Assembly: GCA_025463215.1 (NCBI GenBank)
Contig: JAOBWF010000360.1
Span: forward strand, 1-52,305
Direction of reading: 5' to 3'
Source: Acidobacteriota bacterium
Lineage (GTDB): Bacteria > Acidobacteriota > Vicinamibacteria > Vicinamibacterales > CAVVIG01
DNA length: 52,305 bases
Part shown: positions 1 to 7,855 of the stretch, piece after piece
Layout of the letters: every line of letters begins with the position of its first letter
How positions within the stretch are numbered: position 1 is the first letter of the stretch
The notes under the pieces: generated by a model
Told to the model about the DNA's origin: nothing
Seen by the model: only the letters and a program-made list of their open reading frames with translations
The model's database searches: none
Position numbers and translations under genes: made by a program

Positions 1-1
1 G

Positions 2-2599
2 ATTCAGGCGAACCCCACCGCGCTCGCGGCGTACGGCCTCAACCTCGAGGATCTCCGCAGCGCGATCGTCGCCGCCAACGTCAACCAGGCCAAGGGGAAC
101 TTCGATGGACCGCGTCGGGCGTACCAGATCGAAGCCAACGACCAGTTGCTCTCGAGCAGCGACTACGCCCCGCTTGTCATCGCCTACAAGAACGGCGCCC
201 CTGTGACACTCGACGATGTCGCGACCACCGCCGACGACACCGAGAACGTCCGCCAGGCCGCCTGGATGAACGACACGCCCGCCGTCATCCTGAACATTCA
301 ACGGCAGCCGGGCGCCAACATCATCGCCGTCGTCGACCGCATCACGCAGCTGCTGCCGCAGCTCACCGCATCCCTGCCGTCTGCGGTCAAGGTCACCGTG
401 CTCACGGATCGGACGACCACGATCCGCGCCTCGGTCAGCGACGTGCAATTCGAGCTCATGCTGACGATCGGCCTCGTCGTCGTGGTGATGTTCGTGTTCC
501 TGCGCAGCGTCGCGGCCACGATCATCCCGAGCGTGGCGGTTCCGCTGTCGATCGTCGCCACATTCGGCGTGATCTACCTGCTCGGCTACAGCCTGAACAA
601 TCTGACGCTGATGGCGCTGACGATCTCGACCGGCTTCGTCGTCGACGACGCGATCGTCATGATCGAGAACATCACGCGCTACATCGAGGCCGGCGAGCCG
701 CCGCTCGAGGCCGCGCTGAAAGGATCCGAGCAGATCGGCTTCACCATCGTGTCGCTGACCGTGTCGCTGATTGCCGTGCTCATCCCGCTCCTCTTCATGG
801 GGGACATCGTCGGCCGGCTGTTCCGGGAATTCGCCGTCACGCTGAGCGTCACGATTCTCGCGTCCGCGGCGGTGTCGCTCACCCTCACGCCGATGATGTG
901 CTCGAGGCTGCTGCGGCACGCGCCCGAACGAACGCAGGGCCGCATGTACAGGGCATCAGAGCGCGCCTTCCAGGCGGTGATCGGCTGGTACGGCAGGACG
1001 CTGCGGTGGGTGCTGGGCTGGCAGCTCGCCACGCTGCTGATTGCGATCGCGACGCTGTGTCTGACCGTCGCGCTGTTCGTCCTGATTCCCAAGGGATTCT
1101 TCCCGATTCAGGACACCGGCGTGATCCAGGGCGTGTCGGAAGCGGCACAGTCCGTGTCGTTCCCGCAGATGGCCAGCGAGCAGCAGCAACTGGCGACGAT
1201 CATCCTCACCGATCCGGCGGTCGAAAGTCTGTCCTCGTTCATCGGCATCGACGGCACCAATACGACCTTGAACAGCGGACGGATCCTGATCAACCTGAAG
1301 CCGCGCGCGCAGCGGACGACCGGTGCGAGCGATGTCGCGCGCCGCCTGCAGGCGGCGCTGGCAACGGTGCCGGGGATCACCCTGTTCATGCAGCCGGTGC
1401 AGGATCTCTCGGTCGAGGATCGGGTAAGCCGCACGCAATTCCAGTACACGCTGGAAGATCCGAACCTGGCCGAGCTGAATGCCTTCGCACCGCGGATGCT
1501 CGCCCGGCTCCAGCAGCTGCCGCAATTGACCGACGTCGCCAGCGATCAGCAGGTTCTCGGCCTGCGCGCGAAGCTGGTGTTCGATCGCAACACCGCCGCC
1601 CGCTTCGGCGTCACCGCGGCGGCGATCGATCAGGCGCTGTACGACGGGTACGGCCAGCGGCAAATCTCGACCATGTTCACCCAGTTGAACCAGTATCACG
1701 TGGTGCTGGAGGTGCAGCCGGCATTCAGGACGAGCCCGTCGAGCCTCGGCGAGTTGTACATCCGGACGAATCCGGCGGCGAGCACCGCGTCCGGCGGCGT
1801 GGCCACCGGCGGTCCGATTCCATCCTCGGCGGCGTTTCCGAACGGCGGCCAGATCCCGCTCAACGCCTTCTCGCAGATCGAGACGACCACCGGTCCGATC
1901 ACGGTGAATCACCAGGATCAGTTTCCAGTGGTCACGCTGTCCTTCAATCTGGCGCCGCGCGCGTCCCTCGGTGACGGCGTCGCCGCGGTCAACACGGCGC
2001 GCCAGGAGATCGGCATGCCGGCGAGCATGCAGGCGGCGTTTCAGGGGACCGCCGAGGCCTTTCAGACGTCGCTGGCCCACGAGCCGGTGCTGATTGCCGC
2101 GGCGTTGATCACGGTCTATCTCGTGCTGGGCGTCCTGTACGAAAGCTATATCCACCCGATCACGATCCTGTCGACATTGCCGTCCGCCGGCGTCGGCGCG
2201 CTGCTCGCATTGATCCTGTGCGGCGAAGAGTTCAGTGTCATCGCCCTCATCGGCATCGTCCTGCTCATCGGCATCGTGAAGAAAAACGCGATCATGATGA
2301 TCGATTTCGCGCTCGCGGCCGAGCGGCAGGACGGGATGACCCCGGAGGATGCCATCTATCAGGCCTCCCTCTTACGCTTCCGACCGATCATGATGACGAC
2401 AATGGCGGCGCTGCTCGGCGCCGTGCCGCTGGCGTTCAGTAGCGGCAATGGTTCGGAGCTGCGCCGGCCGCTGGGAATCGCGATCATCGGCGGCCTGCTG
2501 GTCAGCCAGGCGCTCACGCTGTACACGACGCCGGTGATCTACATCTGGTTCGATCGTCTGGCGATGCGCTTTGCAGGCGGCGGGAAGACCCGCGGATGA
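2..2599 (+). CDS. RND multidrug efflux permease, MdtB-like (5' end outside window)
   Basis: Inner-membrane, proton-driven permease of the AcrB/MdtB (HAE1) family, which would export drugs through a tripartite pump. The frame is open from base 2 with no start codon, so about 866 residues are visible and the N-terminus lies upstream. The TM4 proton-relay motif GFVVDDAIVMIEN (the two Asp codons at 643-648) and the TM10 motif GIVKKNAIMMIDFAL are intact. The periplasmic porter and docking regions lie between the two membrane halves. Its stop overlaps the next permease start by ATGA, so the two are translationally coupled. A close paralogue following in tandem suggests an MdtBC-style heteromeric pump; the adaptor and outer-membrane channel would be expected upstream. 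Substrate unknown. Confidence 0.93.
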   Translation: MQANPTALAAYGLNLEDLRSAIVAANVNQAKGNFDGPRRAYQIEANDQLLSSSDYAPLVIAYKNGAPVTLDDVATTADDTENVRQAAWMNDTPAVILNIQRQPGANIIAVVDRITQLLPQLTASLPSAVKVTVLTDRTTTIRASVSDVQFELMLTIGLVVVVMFVFLRSVAATIIPSVAVPLSIVATFGVIYLLGYSLNNLTLMALTISTGFVVDDAIVMIENITRYIEAGEPPLEAALKGSEQIGFTIVSLTVSLIAVLIPLLFMGDIVGRLFREFAVTLSVTILASAAVSLTLTPMMCSRLLRHAPERTQGRMYRASERAFQAVIGWYGRTLRWVLGWQLATLLIAIATLCLTVALFVLIPKGFFPIQDTGVIQGVSEAAQSVSFPQMASEQQQLATIILTDPAVESLSSFIGIDGTNTTLNSGRILINLKPRAQRTTGASDVARRLQAALATVPGITLFMQPVQDLSVEDRVSRTQFQYTLEDPNLAELNAFAPRMLARLQQLPQLTDVASDQQVLGLRAKLVFDRNTAARFGVTAAAIDQALYDGYGQRQISTMFTQLNQYHVVLEVQPAFRTSPSSLGELYIRTNPAASTASGGVATGGPIPSSAAFPNGGQIPLNAFSQIETTTGPITVNHQDQFPVVTLSFNLAPRASLGDGVAAVNTARQEIGMPASMQAAFQGTAEAFQTSLAHEPVLIAAALITVYLVLGVLYESYIHPITILSTLPSAGVGALLALILCGEEFSVIALIGIVLLIGIVKKNAIMMIDFALAAERQDGMTPEDAIYQASLLRFRPIMMTTMAALLGAVPLAFSSGNGSELRRPLGIAIIGGLLVSQALTLYTTPVIYIWFDRLAMRFAGGGKTRG

Positions 2600-5500
2600 A
2601 TATCTCCGAGCCGTTCATCCGGAAGCCGGTTGCCACGACGCTGCTCGTCGTGGCGATCACCCTGGCCGGCATCGCCGCCTACCCGCTGCTCCCGGTCTCG
2701 CCGCTGCCGCAGGTCGAGTTCCCGACCATCTCGGTCAACGCCGCCCTTCCCGGCGCCAGCCCCGAGACGATGGCGTCGTCGGTGGCGACCCCTCTCGAGC
2801 GACAGTTCGGGCGCATTGCCGCCGTCACCGAGATGAGCTCGTCGAGCACGCTCGGGTCGACCAGCGTGACGCTGCAATTCGCCTTGAGCCGGAACATCGA
2901 CGCGGCGGCGCGCGACGTCCAGGCCGCGATCAACGCCGCCCGCGGCTACCTGCCCACGACCCTCCCGAACAATCCCTCGTACCGGAAAGTGAATCCGGCG
3001 GATTCGCCGATCTTCATGCTGGCGCTGACGTCCCCCGTCCTCACGAGGGGCCAGATGTATGACGCGGCATCGACCATCATGGCGCAGAAGCTGGCGCAGG
3101 TGGACGGCGTCGGCCAGGTGCTGGTCGGTGGCAGCTCGCTTCCGGCGGTTCGCGTCGAGCTCAACCCGACGGTCTTGAACAAGTTCGGCATCGATCTCGA
3201 GCAGGTCCGGACGGTGCTGAGCGCGGCGAATGCCAATACGCCGAAGGGACACGTCTCGGACGCCCGTCGCTCGTGGGAGGTGGCCGCCAACGATCAGATC
3301 TTCGCCGCGAGCGACTATGCGTCGCTGGTGGTCGCCTACAAGAACGGATCGGCGGTCCGGATCGCGGACGTCGGCGAGGCGCGCGATTCGGTCGAAGACC
3401 TTCGCAATTCCGGCTACGCCAACGGCAAACCGTCTGTCCTGGTCGTGATCTTCCGCGAACCTGGCGCCAACATCATCGACACGGTCGATCGCATCCGCGC
3501 CGTGCTTCCGCAGATCACCGCGGCCATTCCGCAATCGATCGATGTCACGGTGGCGATGGATCAAACCGTCACCATCCGCGCCTCCGTCGCTGACACGCAG
3601 AAGACGCTGATCGTGTCGGTGCTGCTGGTGATCCTCGTGGTGTTCTGCTTCTTGAGAAGCGCCCGCACCACGCTGATCCCGAGCGTCGCGGTCCCGGTCT
3701 CGCTGGTGGGCACGTTCGCCGTCATGTACCTCCTGGGCTACAGCCTCGACAACCTCTCGCTGATGGCGTTGACCATCTCCACCGGCTTCGTGGTCGACGA
3801 TGCGATCGTGGTGATCGAGAACGTCACACGCTACCTCGAGAAGGGAATGCGGCCGTTCGACGCCGCGCTGCAGGGCGCCCGCGAAGTGGGCTCCACTGTG
3901 TTCACCATCAGCATCTCACTGGTCGCGGTATTCATTCCGCTGCTGCTGATGGGCGGCCTCGTCGGCCGTCTGTTCCGTGAGTTCGCGGTGACGCTCTCGG
4001 TTGCCATCGTCGTCTCGATGGTGATTTCGCTGACGGCGACGCCGATGATGTGCGCGTATCTGCTGAAGGACGCGCCATCCCATGGCCGGATCTACCGGGC
4101 CAGCGAGCGGGCGTTCGCCTGGCTGGTGGACACGTACGGCAGGACGCTGGCGGTCGCGCTTCACTTTCGCGCGGTGACCCTGCTCGTCCTCCTGACGACG
4201 ATCGGGCTCAACGTGTATCTGGTCATGCGCGTGCCCACCGGTTTTTTCCCACAGCAGGATAATGGCCGCATCCAGGGGGCGCTTCAGGGCGATCAGGACA
4301 TGTCGTTCCAGGCCATGGACGCGCGCCTGCGGCAGATGGTCGAGATCATCCACGACGACCCGGCGATCGACACGGTGAACGGATTCACGGGAGGAGGCAC
4401 GTCGAACACCGCGCGGCTGTTCCTCTCGCTGAAGCCGCTCGCGGAGCGGAAGATCTCCGCCGACCAGATCATCGCGCGGCTGCAGCCGAAGCTGGCGAGA
4501 GTACCCGGCGTGACGATGTACCTGCAGGCTGGACAGGATTTGCGGGTGGGTGGCCGGCAAAGCAATGCGCAATATCAGTTCGTGATGCGTGGGGATAATC
4601 TGGCCGATCTCACGGCCTTCGCTCCGAGGATGGTCGCGCAGCTGAAGCGGGTCCCGCTCGTCACCGACGTGAGCAGCGATCTGCAGAATCACGGACTCCA
4701 GTCCCTGATTCATTACGATCGCGCGACCGCCGCGCGCTTCGGTATATCGCCGCAGCTGATTGATGCGACGCTCTACGATCTGTTCGGCCAGCGGCCGGTG
4801 TCGACCATGTACACGGCGCTCAACCAGTACCACGTGGTGATGGAGGCGTCGCCGGAGTTCTGGCAGAACCCGTTGTTCCTGCGCCAGACTTACGTGCGTG
4901 CTGCCGGCGGCGAGGAAGTGCCGATGGGCGCGTTCGCCTCGTTCGGCCCGACGACGGCGCCGCTGACCGTGACCCACGCCGGCCTGTTTCCGGCGGTGAC
5001 GATCTCGTTCAACCTGAAACCCGGCGCGGCGCTCGGCGACGCCGTCAACGCCACCGTCGCGGCCGCCGCCGCGGTCGGCCTGCCGGCGACGATCCAGACC
5101 GCATTTGCCGGCACCGCGCAGGCGTATCAGGACTCCCTGGGCAGCGAACCGATGCTGATCGCGGCGGCGCTCGTGACCGTCTACATCATCCTGGCGATTC
5201 TGTACGAGAGCTATATCCATCCGATAACGATCATCTCGAGCCTTCCCGCGGCGAGCGTCGGCGCGCTGCTGGCGCTGCTCCTGACCCACCACGATCTGGA
5301 TATCATCGCCATCATCGGCATCATCCTGCTCATCGGCATCGTCAAGAAGAACGCGATCATGATGATCGACTTCGCGCTGGCCGCGGAGCGGACGGAAGGC
5401 AAAAGCTCGCACGATGCGATCGTGGACGCCTGCCTGCTGCGGTTCCGCCCGATTCTGATGACCACGCTGGCCGCGCTGCTTGGTGCGTTGCCGCTGGCGC

Positions 5501-5658
5501 TCGGCACAGGGACAGGCGCCGAGCTTCGGCGCCCGCTGGGAATCACGATCATCGGCGGGTTGATCGCCAGCCAGCTCCTGACCCTGTATACAACGCCGGT
5601 GGTCTACCTCTACTTCGACCGCGCCGAGCGCTGGCTGGATCGCGTCCGTGGGGATTAG
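2596..5658 (+). CDS. RND multidrug efflux permease, MdtC-like
   Basis: Full-length (1020 residues, normal for the family) inner-membrane RND permease. It starts with the typical NISEPFIRKPVATTLL cytoplasmic helix leading into TM1. Key residues are present: the Asp pair D401-D402 in TM4 (STGFVVDDAIV) and K917/K918 in TM10 (GIVKKNAIMMIDF), which form the proton relay in AcrB. The ATG start overlaps the upstream paralogue's stop by 4 bp. It ends in a 4-bp convergent overlap with the minus-strand STAS gene. The pairing matches MdtB/MdtC, where two different permeases build a mixed trimer; that assembly is inferred from gene order and similarity. No adaptor or TolC-like gene follows. Confidence 0.94.
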   Translation: MNISEPFIRKPVATTLLVVAITLAGIAAYPLLPVSPLPQVEFPTISVNAALPGASPETMASSVATPLERQFGRIAAVTEMSSSSTLGSTSVTLQFALSRNIDAAARDVQAAINAARGYLPTTLPNNPSYRKVNPADSPIFMLALTSPVLTRGQMYDAASTIMAQKLAQVDGVGQVLVGGSSLPAVRVELNPTVLNKFGIDLEQVRTVLSAANANTPKGHVSDARRSWEVAANDQIFAASDYASLVVAYKNGSAVRIADVGEARDSVEDLRNSGYANGKPSVLVVIFREPGANIIDTVDRIRAVLPQITAAIPQSIDVTVAMDQTVTIRASVADTQKTLIVSVLLVILVVFCFLRSARTTLIPSVAVPVSLVGTFAVMYLLGYSLDNLSLMALTISTGFVVDDAIVVIENVTRYLEKGMRPFDAALQGAREVGSTVFTISISLVAVFIPLLLMGGLVGRLFREFAVTLSVAIVVSMVISLTATPMMCAYLLKDAPSHGRIYRASERAFAWLVDTYGRTLAVALHFRAVTLLVLLTTIGLNVYLVMRVPTGFFPQQDNGRIQGALQGDQDMSFQAMDARLRQMVEIIHDDPAIDTVNGFTGGGTSNTARLFLSLKPLAERKISADQIIARLQPKLARVPGVTMYLQAGQDLRVGGRQSNAQYQFVMRGDNLADLTAFAPRMVAQLKRVPLVTDVSSDLQNHGLQSLIHYDRATAARFGISPQLIDATLYDLFGQRPVSTMYTALNQYHVVMEASPEFWQNPLFLRQTYVRAAGGEEVPMGAFASFGPTTAPLTVTHAGLFPAVTISFNLKPGAALGDAVNATVAAAAAVGLPATIQTAFAGTAQAYQDSLGSEPMLIAAALVTVYIILAILYESYIHPITIISSLPAASVGALLALLLTHHDLDIIAIIGIILLIGIVKKNAIMMIDFALAAERTEGKSSHDAIVDACLLRFRPILMTTLAALLGALPLALGTGTGAELRRPLGITIIGGLIASQLLTLYTTPVVYLYFDRAERWLDRVRGD

Positions 5659-6041
5659 CGGTCAGACGCCCATTTAGACGCGGCGCCGGCGGCAGACGGA
5701 GACATAAAGCTGGCCAACGCCTCCGCCTCCGAGTCGAAGCACTCGAACACCGTGGCCAGCTTCGTCACCACCAGCAGCTCGGAGACCCGCTTGGTCACGT
5801 TGAGCAGCTTCATCGCGCCGCCGCGATTCCGCACCGCGGTGAACGCGTGGACCAGCTCGCCGAGCCCGGCGCTGTCGACGTAGCGAACGCGGCCAAGATC
5901 CAGCACGAGACGCGCCTGGCCGTCCTGCAGCAGGCTGCGGACTTTGTCGGCGACCTGCGTCACTCCGTCTCCATTCGTCGCGATGTCGCCGCTGATCGAC
6001 AGCACGACCACATCGCGCACCCTCCGTTCTTCGATCGTCAT
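5655..6041 (-). CDS. STAS-domain anti-anti-sigma factor-like protein
   Basis: Small cytoplasmic STAS protein (128 residues) resembling SpoIIAA/RsbV. The core beta strand is followed by YVDSAGLGEL, with S57 where the regulatory serine is phosphorylated in anti-sigma factor antagonists. A longer in-frame reading exists, but the ATG at 6041 is preferred: GGGAGG lies about 7 bases upstream and the STAS domain begins at once. In partner-switching systems such proteins bind an anti-sigma kinase; no RsbW-like kinase or PP2C phosphatase gene is seen in this window. The neighbour upstream in the same direction (53 bp away) is a receiver-like gene, so a two-gene signalling unit is likely. The stop overlaps the convergent RND gene. 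Confidence 0.85.
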   Translation of the reverse strand: MTIEERRVRDVVVLSISGDIATNGDGVTQVADKVRSLLQDGQARLVLDLGRVRYVDSAGLGELVHAFTAVRNRGGAMKLLNVTKRVSELLVVTKLATVFECFDSEAEALASFMSPSAAGAASKWASDR

Positions 6042-6094
6042 CGCGCCTCCCTTCGTCACAATGCCTATCCGACGGCTTTGAGGTGCAGCAACCG

Positions 6095-6490
6095 CTACTG
6101 GCCGCGAAACCCCGAACGCGCCAGCAGCCGGCGCACCTGACGGAGCAGTTCGCACGGCAAGCACGGCTTCACCAAGAAGAGATCGCATCCGGCGGTCTCG
6201 GCACGCTCACGTTCCGTGCCCCACACGCACGCCGTCAGCACCACGATCGGGATGTTCATCGTTCGACGATCCCGCCGCAACCAGGCGATCAGATCGATGC
6301 CGTCGATCTCGCCGGGCAGACGGACGCCCGTGATGATCACGTCGGCCCCGGGCGCAGTGGTCATCGCCTGTCTCGCCGTCGAGACCGGAATCGCCGCCAG
6401 GCCCTGGTACGTCAGGAACTCGGCATACATCTCCCGGTCGTCGTGCTCGGGCTGCACGAGTAAGGCGACGGGTGGTCGGAGGCCGGACAT
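6095..6490 (-). CDS. Receiver (CheY-like) domain protein lacking the phosphoacceptor Asp
   Basis: Stand-alone receiver-fold protein of 131 residues with no output domain. The fold is recognisable: beta1 ALLVQPEHDDRE, beta3 ADVIITGVRLPG, beta4 with T86 (IVVLTA) and beta5 with K108 (LFLVKP). The residue normally occupied by the phosphorylated Asp after beta3 is Gly55 (codon GGC, one base from GAC), and the acidic pair after beta1 is replaced by Gln-Pro. The conserved Thr and Lys remain. It should therefore be unable to accept phosphate in the usual way and may act as a constitutive or protein-interaction pseudo-receiver. It lies upstream of the STAS gene on the same strand. No strong ribosome-binding site is visible. 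Confidence 0.82.
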   Translation of the reverse strand: MSGLRPPVALLVQPEHDDREMYAEFLTYQGLAAIPVSTARQAMTTAPGADVIITGVRLPGEIDGIDLIAWLRRDRRTMNIPIVVLTACVWGTERERAETAGCDLFLVKPCLPCELLRQVRRLLARSGFRGQ

Positions 6491-6621
6491 CGGTAATGTG
6501 GCTACCGTGAATGGAGTTATCCATCACAGCAGGCAAGCGACAGGCCAGGTGAAAGCGCCGGGAACACTGTCGCCGACGCGAGTGCACTGCGCACCACGCA
6601 CGCAACCCTGCGCATCGATGC

Positions 6622-7281
6622 TCACACCGCGTCCCGTCCGGAGCGCACTGCCGCACGCCGCACTTCGGCGTCACTGACCGGCTGCAGCGCGGCTTCGGCG
6701 CGGCCCGCTTCGGGCGTGGTGATGCGACCCGAGGCGAAATGCCCCGCCGCGCGGGCCACTTCCCCGCCGAGGGTGCGGAGCTGGCCGGCGAGGCTCTCGT
6801 CCAACACGTGGCCCTTCTGGAATGCGCGCCACGCCTGGGGGATCGGGATCACGAGCGGTACCGACCACCCGCGCAACGCGCGGACGACGAATTCCATCGT
6901 GTTGACCGCCTGCAGCCCTTGCGTGCCACCGGCCGTACTGATCAAGCCAATCACTTTGTCGGTGAGATACGCCGGTTGGCGGTCGCTGAGGAGTTGCAGC
7001 CAGTCGAGCGCGTTCTTGAACGAACCGCTGATCGTCCCGTGATACAGCGGACTGCTCCACAACATGCCATGGCACGCGTAGATCGAATCGCAGAGGGCGC
7101 GCGCCCCGTCGGGTACCGTCGGGGTACCCGGAACGTACATCGGGAGATCGAGCTGACGGATGTCGTACAGCTCGGTGTCCGCCCCAGTTCGGGCGGCGCC
7201 TTCCAGGGCGATGCGAGCGGCGGCGAGGCTGGTTGATTGTTCGGCGAGGGAACCTGCGAGCGCGACGATCCTGACGGCCAT
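6622..7281 (-). CDS. NADPH-dependent FMN reductase family protein
   Basis: Flavodoxin-like oxidoreductase of 219 residues, related to chromate/azo reductases and SsuE-type FMN reductases. The N-terminal VRIVALAGSL strand and loop, the SSPLYHGTISGSFKNALDW segment and the STAGGTQGLQAV segment are the typical flavin-binding parts. The ATG at 7281 is chosen because AGGAGG lies 8 bases upstream; the longer reading adds a Cys/Arg-rich stretch with no domain. It would bind FMN and use NAD(P)H, and the physiological acceptor cannot be told from sequence. It is probably its own transcription unit: 165 bp separate it from the gene upstream. Confidence 0.88.
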   Translation of the reverse strand: MAVRIVALAGSLAEQSTSLAAARIALEGAARTGADTELYDIRQLDLPMYVPGTPTVPDGARALCDSIYACHGMLWSSPLYHGTISGSFKNALDWLQLLSDRQPAYLTDKVIGLISTAGGTQGLQAVNTMEFVVRALRGWSVPLVIPIPQAWRAFQKGHVLDESLAGQLRTLGGEVARAAGHFASGRITTPEAGRAEAALQPVSDAEVRRAAVRSGRDAV

Positions 7282-7446
7282 CGAACCTCCTGACACTCGA
7301 ACCCTGATTACCGCGACCGCGGCCACCCCAGCCATGCAGTCGCCGCTGCGCCGGGTCGGCGCGCAGCCGCAACAGCACATGCGATCAGCGGCGCGATGTC
7401 AGCACCTGCGGCCCCGTCGCGGATACGGCAGCAGCCATTTCGTGCG

Positions 7447-7845
7447 TCACCGCTGGCCGATATAGACGTCGACCAACTGACCTGGGTGCACCGCGAGACC
7501 TGGCGCCGGATCGAAGCGGAAGATCACCGGACGCACAGGCACCTCCGCCTCCTCCTCCCACTCGGGTGTCGGCGAGGTCGACCAAGGCGCGCGGACGAAC
7601 ATCAGCGGCACGCTCGCATTCGTTTCGCGGATCATCATCCGGCCGGTGAGCCTCGACTGCCCCGTCAACTCGCGCGCCAGCCTCTCGTCGACATAGGCTC
7701 TGACGTGCAGACCGAGGACGCCTGTGCCCAGCGCCAGGTCCTTCTCGACGATCCCGACGTAGATGCCTTCGGTCTTGCCGTGCCTGGCAACCGCGATGCC
7801 GGCCGCAATCAGTCCCACGCCGAGAATCGCGAACCCGATCCACAT
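7447..7845 (-). CDS. Minimal HlyD-like membrane-anchored protein
   Basis: A 132-residue protein with one N-terminal membrane segment (about residues 2-20). The remainder resembles only the C-terminal beta-barrel region of HlyD/membrane-fusion adaptors: a GLHVRAYVDE-like strand, a PLMFVRAP segment and the closing VRPVIFRFD...PGQLVDVYI pattern. The lipoyl halves and the coiled-coil hairpin of a normal adaptor (350-450 residues) are absent. The start is ATG with a G-rich Shine-Dalgarno-like run (GGGGG) upstream, only 10 bp after the stop of the TonB receptor gene, so the two are almost certainly co-transcribed. No function is assigned; it may be a periplasmic accessory to the receptor or a decayed adaptor. 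The resemblance is from memory of the family. Confidence 0.62.
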   Translation of the reverse strand: MWIGFAILGVGLIAAGIAVARHGKTEGIYVGIVEKDLALGTGVLGLHVRAYVDERLARELTGQSRLTGRMMIRETNASVPLMFVRAPWSTSPTPEWEEEAEVPVRPVIFRFDPAPGLAVHPGQLVDVYIGQR

Positions 7846-7855
7846 CGCGTGCCCC

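Noticed and set aside
956..2155. Open frame of about 400 codons antisense to the first RND permease
   Set aside because: Arg/Gln-rich shadow with no recognisable domain; the RND frame is unambiguous.
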